From NCBI RefSeq assembly GCF_021530565.1, contig NZ_JAKGBI010000004.1, positions 62,001-126,000 on the forward strand: a stretch of 64,000 nt of DNA. Direction: 5' to 3'. The DNA is from Pseudoalteromonas sp. SMS1. Its GTDB lineage: Bacteria; Pseudomonadota; Gammaproteobacteria; Enterobacterales; Alteromonadaceae. The notes below the pieces were generated by a model. That model made no database searches. It was not told the origin of the DNA and was given only the letters and a program-made list of their open reading frames with translations. Numbering within the stretch: the stretch's first letter is position 1; every line of letters starts with the position of its first letter. Positions 27,801-35,506 of this stretch are shown here, one piece after another. The translations under genes and the position numbers were made by a program.

Positions 27801-28163
27801 CTCTGAAAGGATATTATAAAGATGCAAAGGCGCATGAGAACCCAGCACTTTGTATTCCTTTAAAAAATCGGACAAAGACGCTCTTGAGATATCGCTGCCC
27901 ATCACGGCATTAGACAGCATAGGAATTTTGGCTAAATCTTTGAGCAAGATCAGGCGTGTTGATATAAACTGGCCTAAATTACTGACTGCCAAGCGCGCTT
28001 CTGTTTGGCGGGCTTGTAGCTGAAGCTCCTTTACAGAGCTATTGGCTCGCGTCCCAACCAACGCCAAGCTAATCACGATTGACAGCACCAAACTACATAG
28101 TAAAAACGCATAAAACGCTTTGTCCGAAGACATGCTAAAAACTTTTTTTAGCCACTCTCTCAT
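24837..28163 (-). CDS. LOV-domain hybrid sensor histidine kinase with two receiver domains
   Basis: The 1108-residue protein has a membrane helix (15-37), a periplasmic sensor domain to about 250 and a second helix (about 250-280). Cytoplasmic domains follow: a PAS_3 domain (about 295-415), a LOV-type PAS domain (about 430-545), HisKA with MSHEIRTPMNGVLG, HATPase with N, G1 (DSGIGIP) and G2 boxes, and two receivers (LLDMQMPVMDG and LMDCQMPEMDG). The LOV call rests on GKNCRFLQGEQ, where Cys478 matches the flavin-adduct cysteine, and on NYRKNG and FWNN, the flavin-contacting positions. Blue light is therefore a probable input besides the periplasmic one. It overlaps the upstream binding-protein gene by four bases. 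Confidence 0.88.
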   Translation of the reverse strand: MREWLKKVFSMSSDKAFYAFLLCSLVLSIVISLALVGTRANSSVKELQLQARQTEARLAVSNLGQFISTRLILLKDLAKIPMLSNAVMGSDISRASLSDFLKEYKVLGSHAPLHLYNILSEQVFTNAPLSSENYTNEPWLDQLLLGELGQAVALKYDGEQFVFVIAVPIEYNGFTEGVLISEFKTDLTALIAIDMGQTELAVDLTGQWVKYSNADETLSYLKLFESTLADTDIAITFYIDQQIIENNVNTFILAIAKAVVISLLLSFLLLFFFGRQLLLNPFKQLQLSQKATEKSEERFKLAIKGSNDGIWDWDIERGGMFYSPRFRELLGYKGDDLIGFPDVFESLEKHVHPEDKSNTFGALNTHLDTGTSFDVEFRMRNESGDFRFYRSKGLALRNNNNKAIRMSGSLTDITDQKMYQEALKQAKEHNDLLAYAIESCDVGIVITDAHKQDMPLSFINSAFKRITGYDDSVIGKNCRFLQGEQTSRAALKAIREAIQSQKPHREKILNYRKNGETFWNNMHIGPVLDERKRLIAYVGILQDITEQIRQQKALADAKVEAEQASEAKSAFLASMSHEIRTPMNGVLGMLNLMLNSPLDDEQKHRAQLAMNSANSLLNLINDILDFSKVDAGKMELELLDFDLRELFGDFSESAALQAQRKGIELVLDIVKVESSVVKGDPSRLRQVLSNLVGNAIKFTEEGEIIIRAELTKAGEKLRLDCSIIDSGIGIPLSKQYKLFETFSQVDSSTTRKYGGTGLGLSIVKKLCELMGGSIGVRSDEGRGSEFYFSIELAVGEQNNQHLPDFDISKLELLIVDDNQTNRTVLREQLQLWGAKVTEAASAIEALSQCEARLNDPHRKLFDIALLDMQMPVMDGAKLGSEMQKDPRLKSIKLIMMTSMGHQGDAAFFAKRGFSGYFPKPATTSDLHNALSVVGEGGEALANAKPIVTSHYLKSFKESESAEDIIWDPQPRILLAEDNHVNQIVTTSMLKKLGIDFVDVVANGREALTTLRHCQHSSPYCLVLMDCQMPEMDGYIATESIRNGQAGEENKDITVIALTANAMSGDEKKCRDAGMDDYLTKPIQPATLLTCLRSHLDHKVANSDVTQEQ

Positions 28164-29377
28164 GAATTATTCACCAGTACTTTGGTACTTCCATTAGATT
28201 GAAAGTAGGCCATACACAGGTCACTTAGGCCCAACGCTTCATGTGCATCAGGGTTATTTGCGCTCCATTTGGTGAAAGGTCGTTGATACGTTTTGATGAG
28301 TCCAACAACGGGGGTCGTTAAATTTTCAAGCGACTGTTTAAAAGCTTGGCGGTCCTGATGCATATCGCCAGTGAGCTTAATTCGATTAAGGGCCGCAAGT
28401 GATACTTTGCCTAAGTCATAGCCATGTATAAACCCTGTCGGTGCAAATAAAAAGTCTCGCTCGGCAAACTCATCCGGAAACAGCGCTTTCGCTCGCTGCC
28501 AAACCTCTTGTGCATAAGCTGACATCGGTCTGTGCTGAAAAGAAAAACAACTTTGAATAAAGTGTAAGTCAATACCAGAAGCCAGATCGACTTTTGCCTT
28601 TGAGAAAAAGTCTCCCCCTGTTATGCCCCAATGACTAATAATCGGTAAACGTTGATCGACTGGATAATCGGCCATTGCACTGACCAATTGCTTCCCCTCT
28701 ATGGAGTTACCCACAAACAATAAGCAATCGCTGCCTTTGGATATCATTTCACGAATGTGGATTTTCGCGCTGTTCGCTTTCATTCCCCAATCAAACCACG
28801 TTACGTCTGGCTGTGGGTTATTCAACGCGTTACCAATGGATTTATAATTTGATTTGCCCCAAGGGGTTCTTTCTAAGAGTAGATGCGGATTCTTACAAGA
28901 TCTTTTCTCTGCAAATTCAACTAACTTAGGACCTGCTTTTGTGTCATCTACAGAGAGTCGGTATACCCAGTTTTCACCTTGGTCATACCGGGTAATCGGA
29001 CCACCAGCAGCCCATGGTACCAAAAGAGGAATTTGGTTCTTGTTGATGAACGCGCGATGTTTAATATAAGGTGGGGAATGCAACCCACCGAGTACAAACA
29101 ATCCAGATGGGTCTTTCAAAAATCGTTTAAAATGTAAAAAACTCCGATTGCTGTTGCCACGATGATCCATCGACAATAACTTCAATTCAAATCCTTGTAC
29201 TTGCTTATCAACTTCATTCAGCGCTGTCAAAAAGCCCATTTTCATCGCAATTGCAGACGCCTTATGCGTGCTGTAATCAGAATCATGATAGATGTGAAGC
29301 GATGGTAAGTTTTTACCATCTGCAAGCGCATACGTCGAAAAACACAACCACAACACGACCAAGCAATATTTAGCCAT
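28160..29377 (-). CDS. Periplasmic ligand-binding protein (type 1 fold)
   Basis: The 405-residue product has a signal peptide (MAKYCLVVLWLCFSTYALA) and a leucine-isoleucine-valine-type periplasmic binding fold: LPSLHIYHDSDYSTH, FVLGGLHSPP, ...INKNQIPLLVPWAAGGP, GSDCLLFVGNSIEGKQLV and TGFIHGYDLGKVSLAALN. No permease or ATPase gene is near; instead the gene overlaps the hybrid kinase by four bases. The simplest reading is a ligand-binding subunit that presents its ligand to the periplasmic domain of the kinase, in the manner of LuxP-LuxQ. The ligand is unknown. Confidence 0.82.
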   Translation of the reverse strand: MAKYCLVVLWLCFSTYALADGKNLPSLHIYHDSDYSTHKASAIAMKMGFLTALNEVDKQVQGFELKLLSMDHRGNSNRSFLHFKRFLKDPSGLFVLGGLHSPPYIKHRAFINKNQIPLLVPWAAGGPITRYDQGENWVYRLSVDDTKAGPKLVEFAEKRSCKNPHLLLERTPWGKSNYKSIGNALNNPQPDVTWFDWGMKANSAKIHIREMISKGSDCLLFVGNSIEGKQLVSAMADYPVDQRLPIISHWGITGGDFFSKAKVDLASGIDLHFIQSCFSFQHRPMSAYAQEVWQRAKALFPDEFAERDFLFAPTGFIHGYDLGKVSLAALNRIKLTGDMHQDRQAFKQSLENLTTPVVGLIKTYQRPFTKWSANNPDAHEALGLSDLCMAYFQSNGSTKVLVNNS

Positions 29378-29461
29378 AGGAACTAATCGTTAAATTTGGA
29401 TTTACTTAAATTTAGCCTATCTTGACAAACATTGCTTAGTAATTGCAATTCAATCAAAGTA

Positions 29462-30307
29462 TTAAATGCCCATTAGTTGCTTTACCGCCTGCCATGTTTG
29501 GTCACTGTTAATAACGCGTCCATGCCCTTGACCTGATGTGGTAGAAAGACTTGCATGTTCATACAAACTAACCTGCTCTTGGGTATGGCTATAAGGTGCA
29601 TATTTATCGTCTTTATCATGCACAACAAGTAACTGTCCTTGTTTTTCCATATGCAGTTCAGGTTGCAATGCTTTGAATACCATACCATGCTCTGTTTCAA
29701 CTTCATTTAACAGCTTTTCAAACAGTTGATTTGCAAGGCCGGTTGATAAGATCCTTTGCTGAAATGAATTGTAAAAATCAAAAGTCGGCGCAATCAGTAC
29801 ATGGCGCGCATCACTGGTCGCATTTAACGCCCCAATTGTGCCCATAGAGTGGCTAACGAATCCTGTCACAGTGTGATCTTTGTATGCCGACATGACCGTT
29901 TTTAGACCTTTTATGAACAGTGGTAAATTTGCAAAGCGGCCTTCACTTTTACCATGTCCATAATGATCAAAACCTACCACTTTATATCCCTGTTCAACTA
30001 CTTTTTGCATTAATGGGTAAAACTGAGTCACACTACCAGACCAACCATGCGTAAAAATCACAGTTGGTCCCTCCCCTGCTTCAACAACATTGATTGCGCC
30101 GTATTGAGAGTCTAGCTTTCGCGTACGCATAGACGCAGGAAGCGCCACCTCTTTGCGACTTGCAGACGGTGTTAACAACAGCTTTCGCGTTGCTTTCATA
30201 CTGGTATTCGGAGCTACTTTTGCCATCAGGGACGACACTCCACGCGTGACGAGGTAGCTCATAGATTTTTTACTGTTACTGTCTGAAAAATAAATTTTGC
30301 TACTCAT
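29462..30307 (-). CDS. Alpha/beta hydrolase
   Basis: The 281-residue protein is an alpha/beta-fold hydrolase. The oxyanion region is VIFTHGWSGSVTQF, the nucleophile elbow is FVSHSMGTIG with Ser in S-x-S-M-G, an acidic segment is VVHDKDDKYAPY, and the catalytic His lies in SGQGHGRVI near the C-terminus. The first 50 residues form an amphipathic extension. Esterase or lipase-like activity is likely but the substrate cannot be named. It overlaps the TetR gene by four bases and is evidently controlled by it. Confidence 0.87.
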   Translation of the reverse strand: MSSKIYFSDSNSKKSMSYLVTRGVSSLMAKVAPNTSMKATRKLLLTPSASRKEVALPASMRTRKLDSQYGAINVVEAGEGPTVIFTHGWSGSVTQFYPLMQKVVEQGYKVVGFDHYGHGKSEGRFANLPLFIKGLKTVMSAYKDHTVTGFVSHSMGTIGALNATSDARHVLIAPTFDFYNSFQQRILSTGLANQLFEKLLNEVETEHGMVFKALQPELHMEKQGQLLVVHDKDDKYAPYSHTQEQVSLYEHASLSTTSGQGHGRVINSDQTWQAVKQLMGI

Positions 30308-30897
30308 TTGTTGTCAACTCCATATCTTTCTAAAAGTGAATTGAACCCAGTTTTGAAGCGATTACGTTTGTCATCTTCTAGGCTCAACCAACGTAGGCTC
30401 TGGCTACCCAAATAAAGTGAATACAATTCAAAAACAAATTGTTGTGGACAGGTGTCCGACTTGAGCTCTCCATCCGCAACCGCCTGAGAAACGATATGCT
30501 GCAAATAGCTCAGCCAATTGCTGAGTGTGGATTCAATATGATCTCGAATTGCACCTGGTTGGTCGTCAAACTCGATGGATGCATTCATAAAAATGCATGT
30601 GACGGCATCAGGTTGGTACCAATTCAGCCAATTTTGGGTCAGTTGATTTAACTTGGCGATACCACGCGTGTCTTTTTCACATGCCAAAACAACATGCTCT
30701 CGAAATCGCTCAGCGGCGTATTCAAGGACATTTAATTGCAACGTCTCTTTTGAGTTAAAGTGGCCAAACAGCCCAGACTTAGACATCCCCGTGGCGGTTG
30801 CAAGCACCCCAATCGTCAAGTCGTTTAACCCTGTTTCAGAAGCAAGTTCCAACCCTTTAGCCAAAATCTGCTGTTTAGTTTGTTTACCTTTGCCCAT
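30304..30897 (-). CDS. TetR family transcriptional repressor
   Basis: The N-terminal HTH is visible: KGLELASETGLNDLTIGVLA, then TGMSKSGLFGHFNSKETLQL, a standard TetR DNA-binding domain. The C-terminal helical part would bind an unknown hydrophobic ligand. ATG at 30897 (M-G-K-G-K-Q-T-K) is the better start; an upstream TTG adds only three residues. It is the first gene of a two-gene operon with the hydrolase, and a palindromic operator lies about 17 bases upstream, so it should repress itself and the hydrolase. Confidence 0.88.
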   Translation of the reverse strand: MGKGKQTKQQILAKGLELASETGLNDLTIGVLATATGMSKSGLFGHFNSKETLQLNVLEYAAERFREHVVLACEKDTRGIAKLNQLTQNWLNWYQPDAVTCIFMNASIEFDDQPGAIRDHIESTLSNWLSYLQHIVSQAVADGELKSDTCPQQFVFELYSLYLGSQSLRWLSLEDDKRNRFKTGFNSLLERYGVDNK

Positions 30898-30913
30898 ACC
30901 AACCAAAAAAAAA

Positions 30914-30929
30914 GAACGAACGTTCGGTT
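30914..30929 (-). promoter_or_regulatory. TetR-type operator
   Basis: The palindrome CGAACGTTCG (30917-30926) with flanks giving ACCGAACGTTCGTT lies between a TATTATAA -10-like element and the TetR start codon on the minus strand. Position and symmetry suit an autorepressor site. Confidence 0.65.
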
Positions 30930-31057
30930 TATAATAGCGCGATACTGTTTTAGGTCAAGTTAATTGTGTGCGGTCATAGGTGCAGGAATAACGCATGGTC
31001 AAGTAGTAAACCGTGTTGTCGTTGTTTGAATCAATAAAATTGTGTTATCTAAAAGCA

Positions 31058-31086
31058 CAAAAAAAGAGCGCATAGTGCGCTCTTTT
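31058..31086 (-). terminator. Rho-independent terminator of the bacterioferritin operon
   Basis: On the minus strand AAAAGAGCGCA pairs with TGCGCTCTTTT around a three-base loop and runs into a tract of seven or more T residues, 26 bases past the second bacterioferritin stop. Confidence 0.9.
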
Positions 31087-31111
31087 ACCTTGCTTAACAC
31101 GCTAACTTCCG

Positions 31112-31603
31112 TTAGCTGCCAGATCCTGAGCCGCCATTCATTTGGCTCTGAATATAATTTTGAATACCGATAAGGTCGATTAAACCTAGGTGTTGCTCTA
31201 ACCAATAAATATGGTCCATTTCGGTGTCATCAAGTAATGTTTCTAGTATTTCTCGAGTGACGTAGTCCTGTTCTTCTTCGCACACGGCAATAACCTTCTT
31301 GAGGTGGTCTTTCACGACAACCTCTGCCGCCAAATCATTTTCAAGCATTTCTTTGACATTACTGCCAACGTTGATTGGGGCGCGGGATGCCGTATCTGGC
31401 GTGCCTTCTAAAAACAAAATCCGCTCGGTAATGCGTTTTGCATGGTCAAGCTCTTCTTCATATTCATGCGATAGCTTGTCATGTAATTTATCCATACCCC
31501 AATCTTCGTACATTTTGGAGTGTGCGAGGTACTGGTCCATTGAACTGAGTTCAAGCGTAAGTTGCTTGTTGAGTAAATCGATAACCTTTTGAACACCTTG
31601 CAT
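31112..31603 (-). CDS. bfr: Bacterioferritin, ferroxidase-competent subunit lacking the heme ligand
   Basis: This 163-residue protein is a bacterioferritin by length and sequence. The di-iron ferroxidase ligands are all present: E18, E51, H54, E94 and the E-x-x-H pair E128/H131. The heme-ligating methionine that is residue 52 in most bacterioferritins is replaced by leucine (E-E-L-D-H). It therefore should oxidise and mineralise iron but not bind heme by itself. It lies 3 bases after the other bacterioferritin gene, whose defects are complementary, so a mixed 24-mer is likely. A Gly/Ser tail (NGGSGSGS) ends the protein. A strong terminator follows. Confidence 0.92.
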   Translation of the reverse strand: MQGVQKVIDLLNKQLTLELSSMDQYLAHSKMYEDWGMDKLHDKLSHEYEEELDHAKRITERILFLEGTPDTASRAPINVGSNVKEMLENDLAAEVVVKDHLKKVIAVCEEEQDYVTREILETLLDDTEMDHIYWLEQHLGLIDLIGIQNYIQSQMNGGSGSGS

Positions 31604-31606
31604 AAT

Positions 31607-32077
31607 TTAGTCCTCCATCTGCGATTGAAGATAGTTTTCGATGCCCGTGTTTTTAATTAAGAATTCTTGTGTTTCTAACCAATCTACATACTCTTCTTCA
31701 TACTCAAGAATATCTTCGAGCAGTTCTCTACTGACGTAGTCTTGCTCTTTTTCACACAAGTCGATGGCTTCACGCAGTGCTGGCAACTGCTCGTGCTCAA
31801 ATGCAAGATCACAGCTCAGCATTTCTGCTGTGTGCTCGCCAATGCGCAGCTTTTCGAGGTGTTGTAGATTAGGTAGGCCTTCTAAGAACAGGATCCGCTC
31901 AATTAAATCATCGGCTTGCTTCATATCCTTAATCGACTTCTTGTAGGCCTTTTCGTTTAACTCTTCTAACCCCCAGTTTTTATACATGCGCGCATGCAAA
32001 AAGTACTGGTTGATAGAAGTAAGTTCGAGTGTCAAAATTTTATTTAAAGTGACAATTACTTGCTTGCTACCCTTCAT
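31607..32077 (-). CDS. bfr: Bacterioferritin, heme-binding subunit with degenerate ferroxidase site
   Basis: Counting from ATG 32077 (M-K-G-S-K-Q, the usual family start, after AGGGGGCC), the 156-residue protein keeps the heme ligand Met52 but has ferroxidase replacements: E51 is Asp, H54 is Gln and H130 is Tyr, while E18, E94 and E127 remain. An upstream TTG would add six residues and is less likely. It is the first gene of the pair. Heme-type and ferroxidase-type subunits that co-assemble are known from Neisseria and Pseudomonas putida; heme in this subunit would help release iron with ferredoxin. Confidence 0.9.
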   Translation of the reverse strand: MKGSKQVIVTLNKILTLELTSINQYFLHARMYKNWGLEELNEKAYKKSIKDMKQADDLIERILFLEGLPNLQHLEKLRIGEHTAEMLSCDLAFEHEQLPALREAIDLCEKEQDYVSRELLEDILEYEEEYVDWLETQEFLIKNTGIENYLQSQMED

Positions 32078-32287
32078 AGGGCCCCCTAGTGGCAAATTCA
32101 GTTAGACGCCCTATAACACTAGTCCAATATCATCACTTCGCAAGACTAAATAAAAATAACAAATAAGTTTATATATCCTTTTAAAATAAATAACTTATAA
32201 AAGAATTAAGAACAATTTTCATTGCCAATTACAGTTGAGTTTCGGTCTCTATTACCACTTTAAATTGACTGTTGCGTTTACCTATCT

Positions 32288-33865
32288 TCACGACTTAACT
32301 TTCTTAACAGTTTCGATGCCTAAACGTTTAGCCAAACGGACTAAATTCGCGCGATCGATATCAAGCGAGCGTGCTGCTGCGGCCCAGTTTAGATTTTCTT
32401 TGTTCAGCTTTTGTAAAATAAGTTGTTTTTGAAATTGCGCGGTCGCATCCTTTAGAGAGTTCGCTTCAACATAATTTGCCTCTGCGGGCAGGCTTACACT
32501 CCCTCCCGCATCTTTTTCTGTGTAAGTAAGCTCACTGTGAGACGGCATTATTTTAACAATGTCTTTTTGCCAATCTGCATGCTTTGCTTTTAGCGCCGCG
32601 CGGCTCAGCACATGTTCCAACTCTCTTACATTACCAGGCCAATCATGTGACTGTAGTTGCGCCAGCAGCGCGCTATCTATCACTAACTGTGAAACGCCTA
32701 GCTTCTTGCGCAGCTGCTCAACAAAGTAACCTGCAAGCGGAACAATATCCGTGGCTCGGTCTCTCAATGGCGGCACTTGCAATGGGAATACGCGCAACCT
32801 GTGATAAAGGTCTGCGCGAAAGCGTCCTTCTTCCACTTCTTTTTGCAAATCGCGATTTGTCGCAGCAACAATGCGGACGTTCACATGATGGGGTTTATCA
32901 CTTCCGACGGGTTGAATCTCACCGCTTTGCAATGCACGCAGCAGTTTACTTTGGATATGAAGCGGTAGCTCTCCTATTTCATCCAAAAACAAAGTCCCCT
33001 GATCTGCGACTAAAAACTTACCTTCTCGATGACTATCAGCCCCCGTAAACGCCCCTTTTCGATGACCAAAAAACTCACTCTCTGCGAGGTTTTCTGGCAA
33101 AGAGGCACAGTTAACTTGCACAAAAGGCGCATTGCAGCGACTGGAGTTACTATGAACCTGTCTCGCGACAAGCTCTTTACCAGTACCTGTTTCACCTTGG
33201 ATCAACACACTTAAATCTGAATTTGCTACTAGATTAATATCCGACTTTAGACGCTCCATAGGAGCAGACTCACCAATCATAGTGTGTGATTGATGGCTTA
33301 ACTCGTGCAGCATGGCTAAACCGGATTGAGCACGTTTTGCCAGTTTGTGTGTATTTAACACCGCACTAAAATGGGCGCACACCGCGGATTGAATCATCGT
33401 CAGCAATGAGCGACTGTACGCGTCAAATGCATTCGGCGTCAGACTGTCAAAAGTGACAACCCCTAACAAAAGACCTTGTTCGTATAACGAAAAGCCCATG
33501 CAAGCATGCACTGGTAGCTCACCGTCTTCAGCGAGTAACATGCCATCGTAGGGATCACTTAATGGGCAATCAGAAGAAAAGACCACGGGCTGATCGGGCG
33601 CTTTTGCAATACTTGCTAGCCGCGGATGATCGCGTAGCTGAAATCGTCGACCCATAACTTCGGGGGCAAGGCCTGTAAAGGCTTGCGGGATCAGTACGTC
33701 ACCTTGCGCCTGTAAGACCACAATTGCATCTGCACTAATACATGTTTGCAATGCGTTTACGACAGCTTGGCTGTAAACGCTTATTTCTACTTCATTAGAT
33801 TTCGGCAGCGCCATGGCCAAGTCATGGTTTAAAGCCAGTAATTGAGATAGTCGCCTTTGCTCCAT
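32288..33865 (-). CDS. norR: Nitric oxide-responsive sigma-54 activator NorR
   Basis: The 525-residue protein has an N-terminal GAF domain (about 20-180) that in NorR holds a mononuclear iron sensing NO. The central AAA+ domain has Walker A GETGTGKE (about residue 223), the sigma-54-contacting GAFTGA (about 270) and Walker B LFLDEIGEL. The C-terminal Fis-type HTH ends near SLDIDRANLVRLAKRLG. It is transcribed away from the nnrS-hmp operon, and its start codon abuts the first of three NorR-like sites. Length and all motifs agree with NorR; specificity for NO is supported by the divergent hmp gene. Confidence 0.93.
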   Translation of the reverse strand: MEQRRLSQLLALNHDLAMALPKSNEVEISVYSQAVVNALQTCISADAIVVLQAQGDVLIPQAFTGLAPEVMGRRFQLRDHPRLASIAKAPDQPVVFSSDCPLSDPYDGMLLAEDGELPVHACMGFSLYEQGLLLGVVTFDSLTPNAFDAYSRSLLTMIQSAVCAHFSAVLNTHKLAKRAQSGLAMLHELSHQSHTMIGESAPMERLKSDINLVANSDLSVLIQGETGTGKELVARQVHSNSSRCNAPFVQVNCASLPENLAESEFFGHRKGAFTGADSHREGKFLVADQGTLFLDEIGELPLHIQSKLLRALQSGEIQPVGSDKPHHVNVRIVAATNRDLQKEVEEGRFRADLYHRLRVFPLQVPPLRDRATDIVPLAGYFVEQLRKKLGVSQLVIDSALLAQLQSHDWPGNVRELEHVLSRAALKAKHADWQKDIVKIMPSHSELTYTEKDAGGSVSLPAEANYVEANSLKDATAQFQKQLILQKLNKENLNWAAAARSLDIDRANLVRLAKRLGIETVKKVKS

Positions 33866-33920
33866 GTCAAATTGACCTTTTAATGTTTAAATTACTCAAT
33901 GTTTATTATGTCTATTTGAC
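33866..33920. promoter_or_regulatory. Three NorR-type binding sites
   Basis: Three copies of GT-N7-AC lie in tandem: 33866-33876 (GTCAAATTGAC, a perfect GTCA-N3-TGAC), 33885-33895 and 33910-33920. They stand 55 to 110 bases upstream of a sigma-54 promoter, the spacing known for NorR enhancers at norV. Confidence 0.8.
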
Positions 33921-33974
33921 TCTTAATTGCAAGTTAAAATCCTTAAGCCATTGTTTTTAAATATTTAAAAAGTT

Positions 33975-33988
33975 GGCACAACTCCTGC
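33975..33988 (+). promoter_or_regulatory. Sigma-54 promoter of the nnrS-hmp operon
   Basis: TTGGCAC carries GG at 33975-33976 and TGCC carries GC at 33987-33988, the exact GG-N10-GC spacing of a -24/-12 promoter. Transcription would start near 34000, 26 bases before the first gene. Confidence 0.8.
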
Positions 33989-34025
33989 CATTAATACATC
34001 GTCGTGTTTTTATAGAGAGTGACTT

Positions 34026-34277
34026 ATGATGCCTATCCAACACCTTGATTTTTCTGTCACGTTTAACAAACTGCTCACCATTGCTAATTACTTTCTGGTT
34101 TTAAGCGTAATTGGTTTTGGATTCGCAATTATTGCAAGTTATCCATTGGCAAACTTGCTCTCTCTTCCGGTACAAATTGGCGCGCATATAAGCAGCTTAG
34201 TCTTTGCTACTTTACTCAAAATTAGTTATGTCATTCGCTGCCTGTGCCAATACAACTTGGGTATGGAGGTACGTTAA
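34026..34277 (+). CDS. Small two-helix membrane protein of the NO operon
   Basis: This 83-residue protein has two membrane helices (about 15-40 and 48-70) and a C-terminal LLKISYVIRCLCQYNLGMEV segment, with two Cys in the tail. It is the first gene after the NorR-controlled sigma-54 promoter, and its stop directly touches the nnrS start. Similar small proteins occur beside NO-response genes in related bacteria, as far as I recall, but no function is known to me. A role in NO sensing, heme handling or NnrS assembly is a guess. Confidence 0.8.
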   Translation: MMPIQHLDFSVTFNKLLTIANYFLVLSVIGFGFAIIASYPLANLLSLPVQIGAHISSLVFATLLKISYVIRCLCQYNLGMEVR

Positions 34278-35492
34278 ATGTCACTGATACAGTTAGAACA
34301 CCCACTCCCTAGCGTGCACCCACTTAAGCCCTCAACCTGGCCTTTTTTAATGCTTGGGTTTAGGCCGATGTTTTTACTTGCTGGTATTTGGGCTGTTTTA
34401 AGTATGCTTATTTGGACGCTCGTACTCAGTGGTTTAATGCCTTGGCATTTATCCATCGCACCAACGCTTTGGCATGCTCACGAAATGCTATTCGGTTTTG
34501 CCAGTGCCGTTGCAATTGGTTTTTTGCTGACGGCTTCTCAAAATTGGACTGGTATCCCAACACTCAGCGGGAGCAGACTATTATTCTTAACACTCGTGTG
34601 GTTCTGTGCGCGTTTGGTCTTTTTATTCAATGACTCTTCACTGATATTTTTGGTGTTTTTACAAGCCACCTTTTGGTTACTCGCAATTTGTCACTTTGCC
34701 AATACCTTGCTCAAAGCAAAAAGTAAAAACAACTACCCATTTATCATCATCCTTTGTGCTATGGCCAGTTTCAACATGGTGTTTTTATGGCTAGTAAAGA
34801 CGCATAGCTACGAACTTATACACGTATTCTCTCATCTGGCGATTCTGGGTTTCACCTTGCTGATCAGCGTGATTGCGGGTCGAGTTGTGCCATTTTTTAT
34901 CGCAAGAGGGCTTAGCTTAACAGAACAAGTAAAAACTCCAAGATTGGATAAATGGCTGTTTTGGTCAGCCGTTATCGGAATGGGTGGCTTTTTCTCTCAT
35001 CATGTTTTGTCTAGCCCACTGAACCCGGGCTATGTTTTGGTGTTTACAGCAGTCTTACACCTTGTGCGCAGTGCCTATTGGTTTACTTCTGGTGTTTTGA
35101 CTAGACCACTGCTTTGGTCATTATTTATCGCTTACTTATTTATGGCACTGGGTTTACTTGGATTCGGCGGTTCGTATTTGAACTTTCCTTGGTATGCCAA
35201 AGACGCATTGCACCTTATCACCATTGGCGCAATGGGTTTGATGATATTGTCGATTATGGCTCGTGTATCTCTTGGTCATACCGCAAGGCCTTTAATCCCT
35301 CATCCGCTAATGAGCGTTGCATTTGGACTGTGCGCACTGTCAGCCGTCACACGCAGTATTTTACCAATTTTTATCAATCCCCATCACAGTTGGCTCGCAA
35401 GTGCACTCCTTTGGATCGCTGCATTTGTCATCTTCGTCACTGTGTACACCCCTATTTTAATGAAAAAGCGCCTTGACGGGCGTCGTGGTTAA
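34278..35492 (+). CDS. nnrS: NnrS family heme/copper membrane protein
   Basis: The 404-residue protein has about twelve membrane helices and the NnrS signatures F-R-P-M-F-L-L-A-G near residue 30 and WHAHEMLFGFASAVAIGFLL near 70, followed by NWTG, plus GRVVPFF in the middle. NnrS proteins bind heme and copper and protect against nitrosative stress, probably by limiting damage to iron-bound cysteine targets. It lies between the small membrane protein and hmp in a NorR-controlled operon, which fits that role. Confidence 0.93.
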   Translation: MSLIQLEHPLPSVHPLKPSTWPFLMLGFRPMFLLAGIWAVLSMLIWTLVLSGLMPWHLSIAPTLWHAHEMLFGFASAVAIGFLLTASQNWTGIPTLSGSRLLFLTLVWFCARLVFLFNDSSLIFLVFLQATFWLLAICHFANTLLKAKSKNNYPFIIILCAMASFNMVFLWLVKTHSYELIHVFSHLAILGFTLLISVIAGRVVPFFIARGLSLTEQVKTPRLDKWLFWSAVIGMGGFFSHHVLSSPLNPGYVLVFTAVLHLVRSAYWFTSGVLTRPLLWSLFIAYLFMALGLLGFGGSYLNFPWYAKDALHLITIGAMGLMILSIMARVSLGHTARPLIPHPLMSVAFGLCALSAVTRSILPIFINPHHSWLASALLWIAAFVIFVTVYTPILMKKRLDGRRG

Positions 35493-35506
35493 TTTGGAGA
35501 ATTTTT

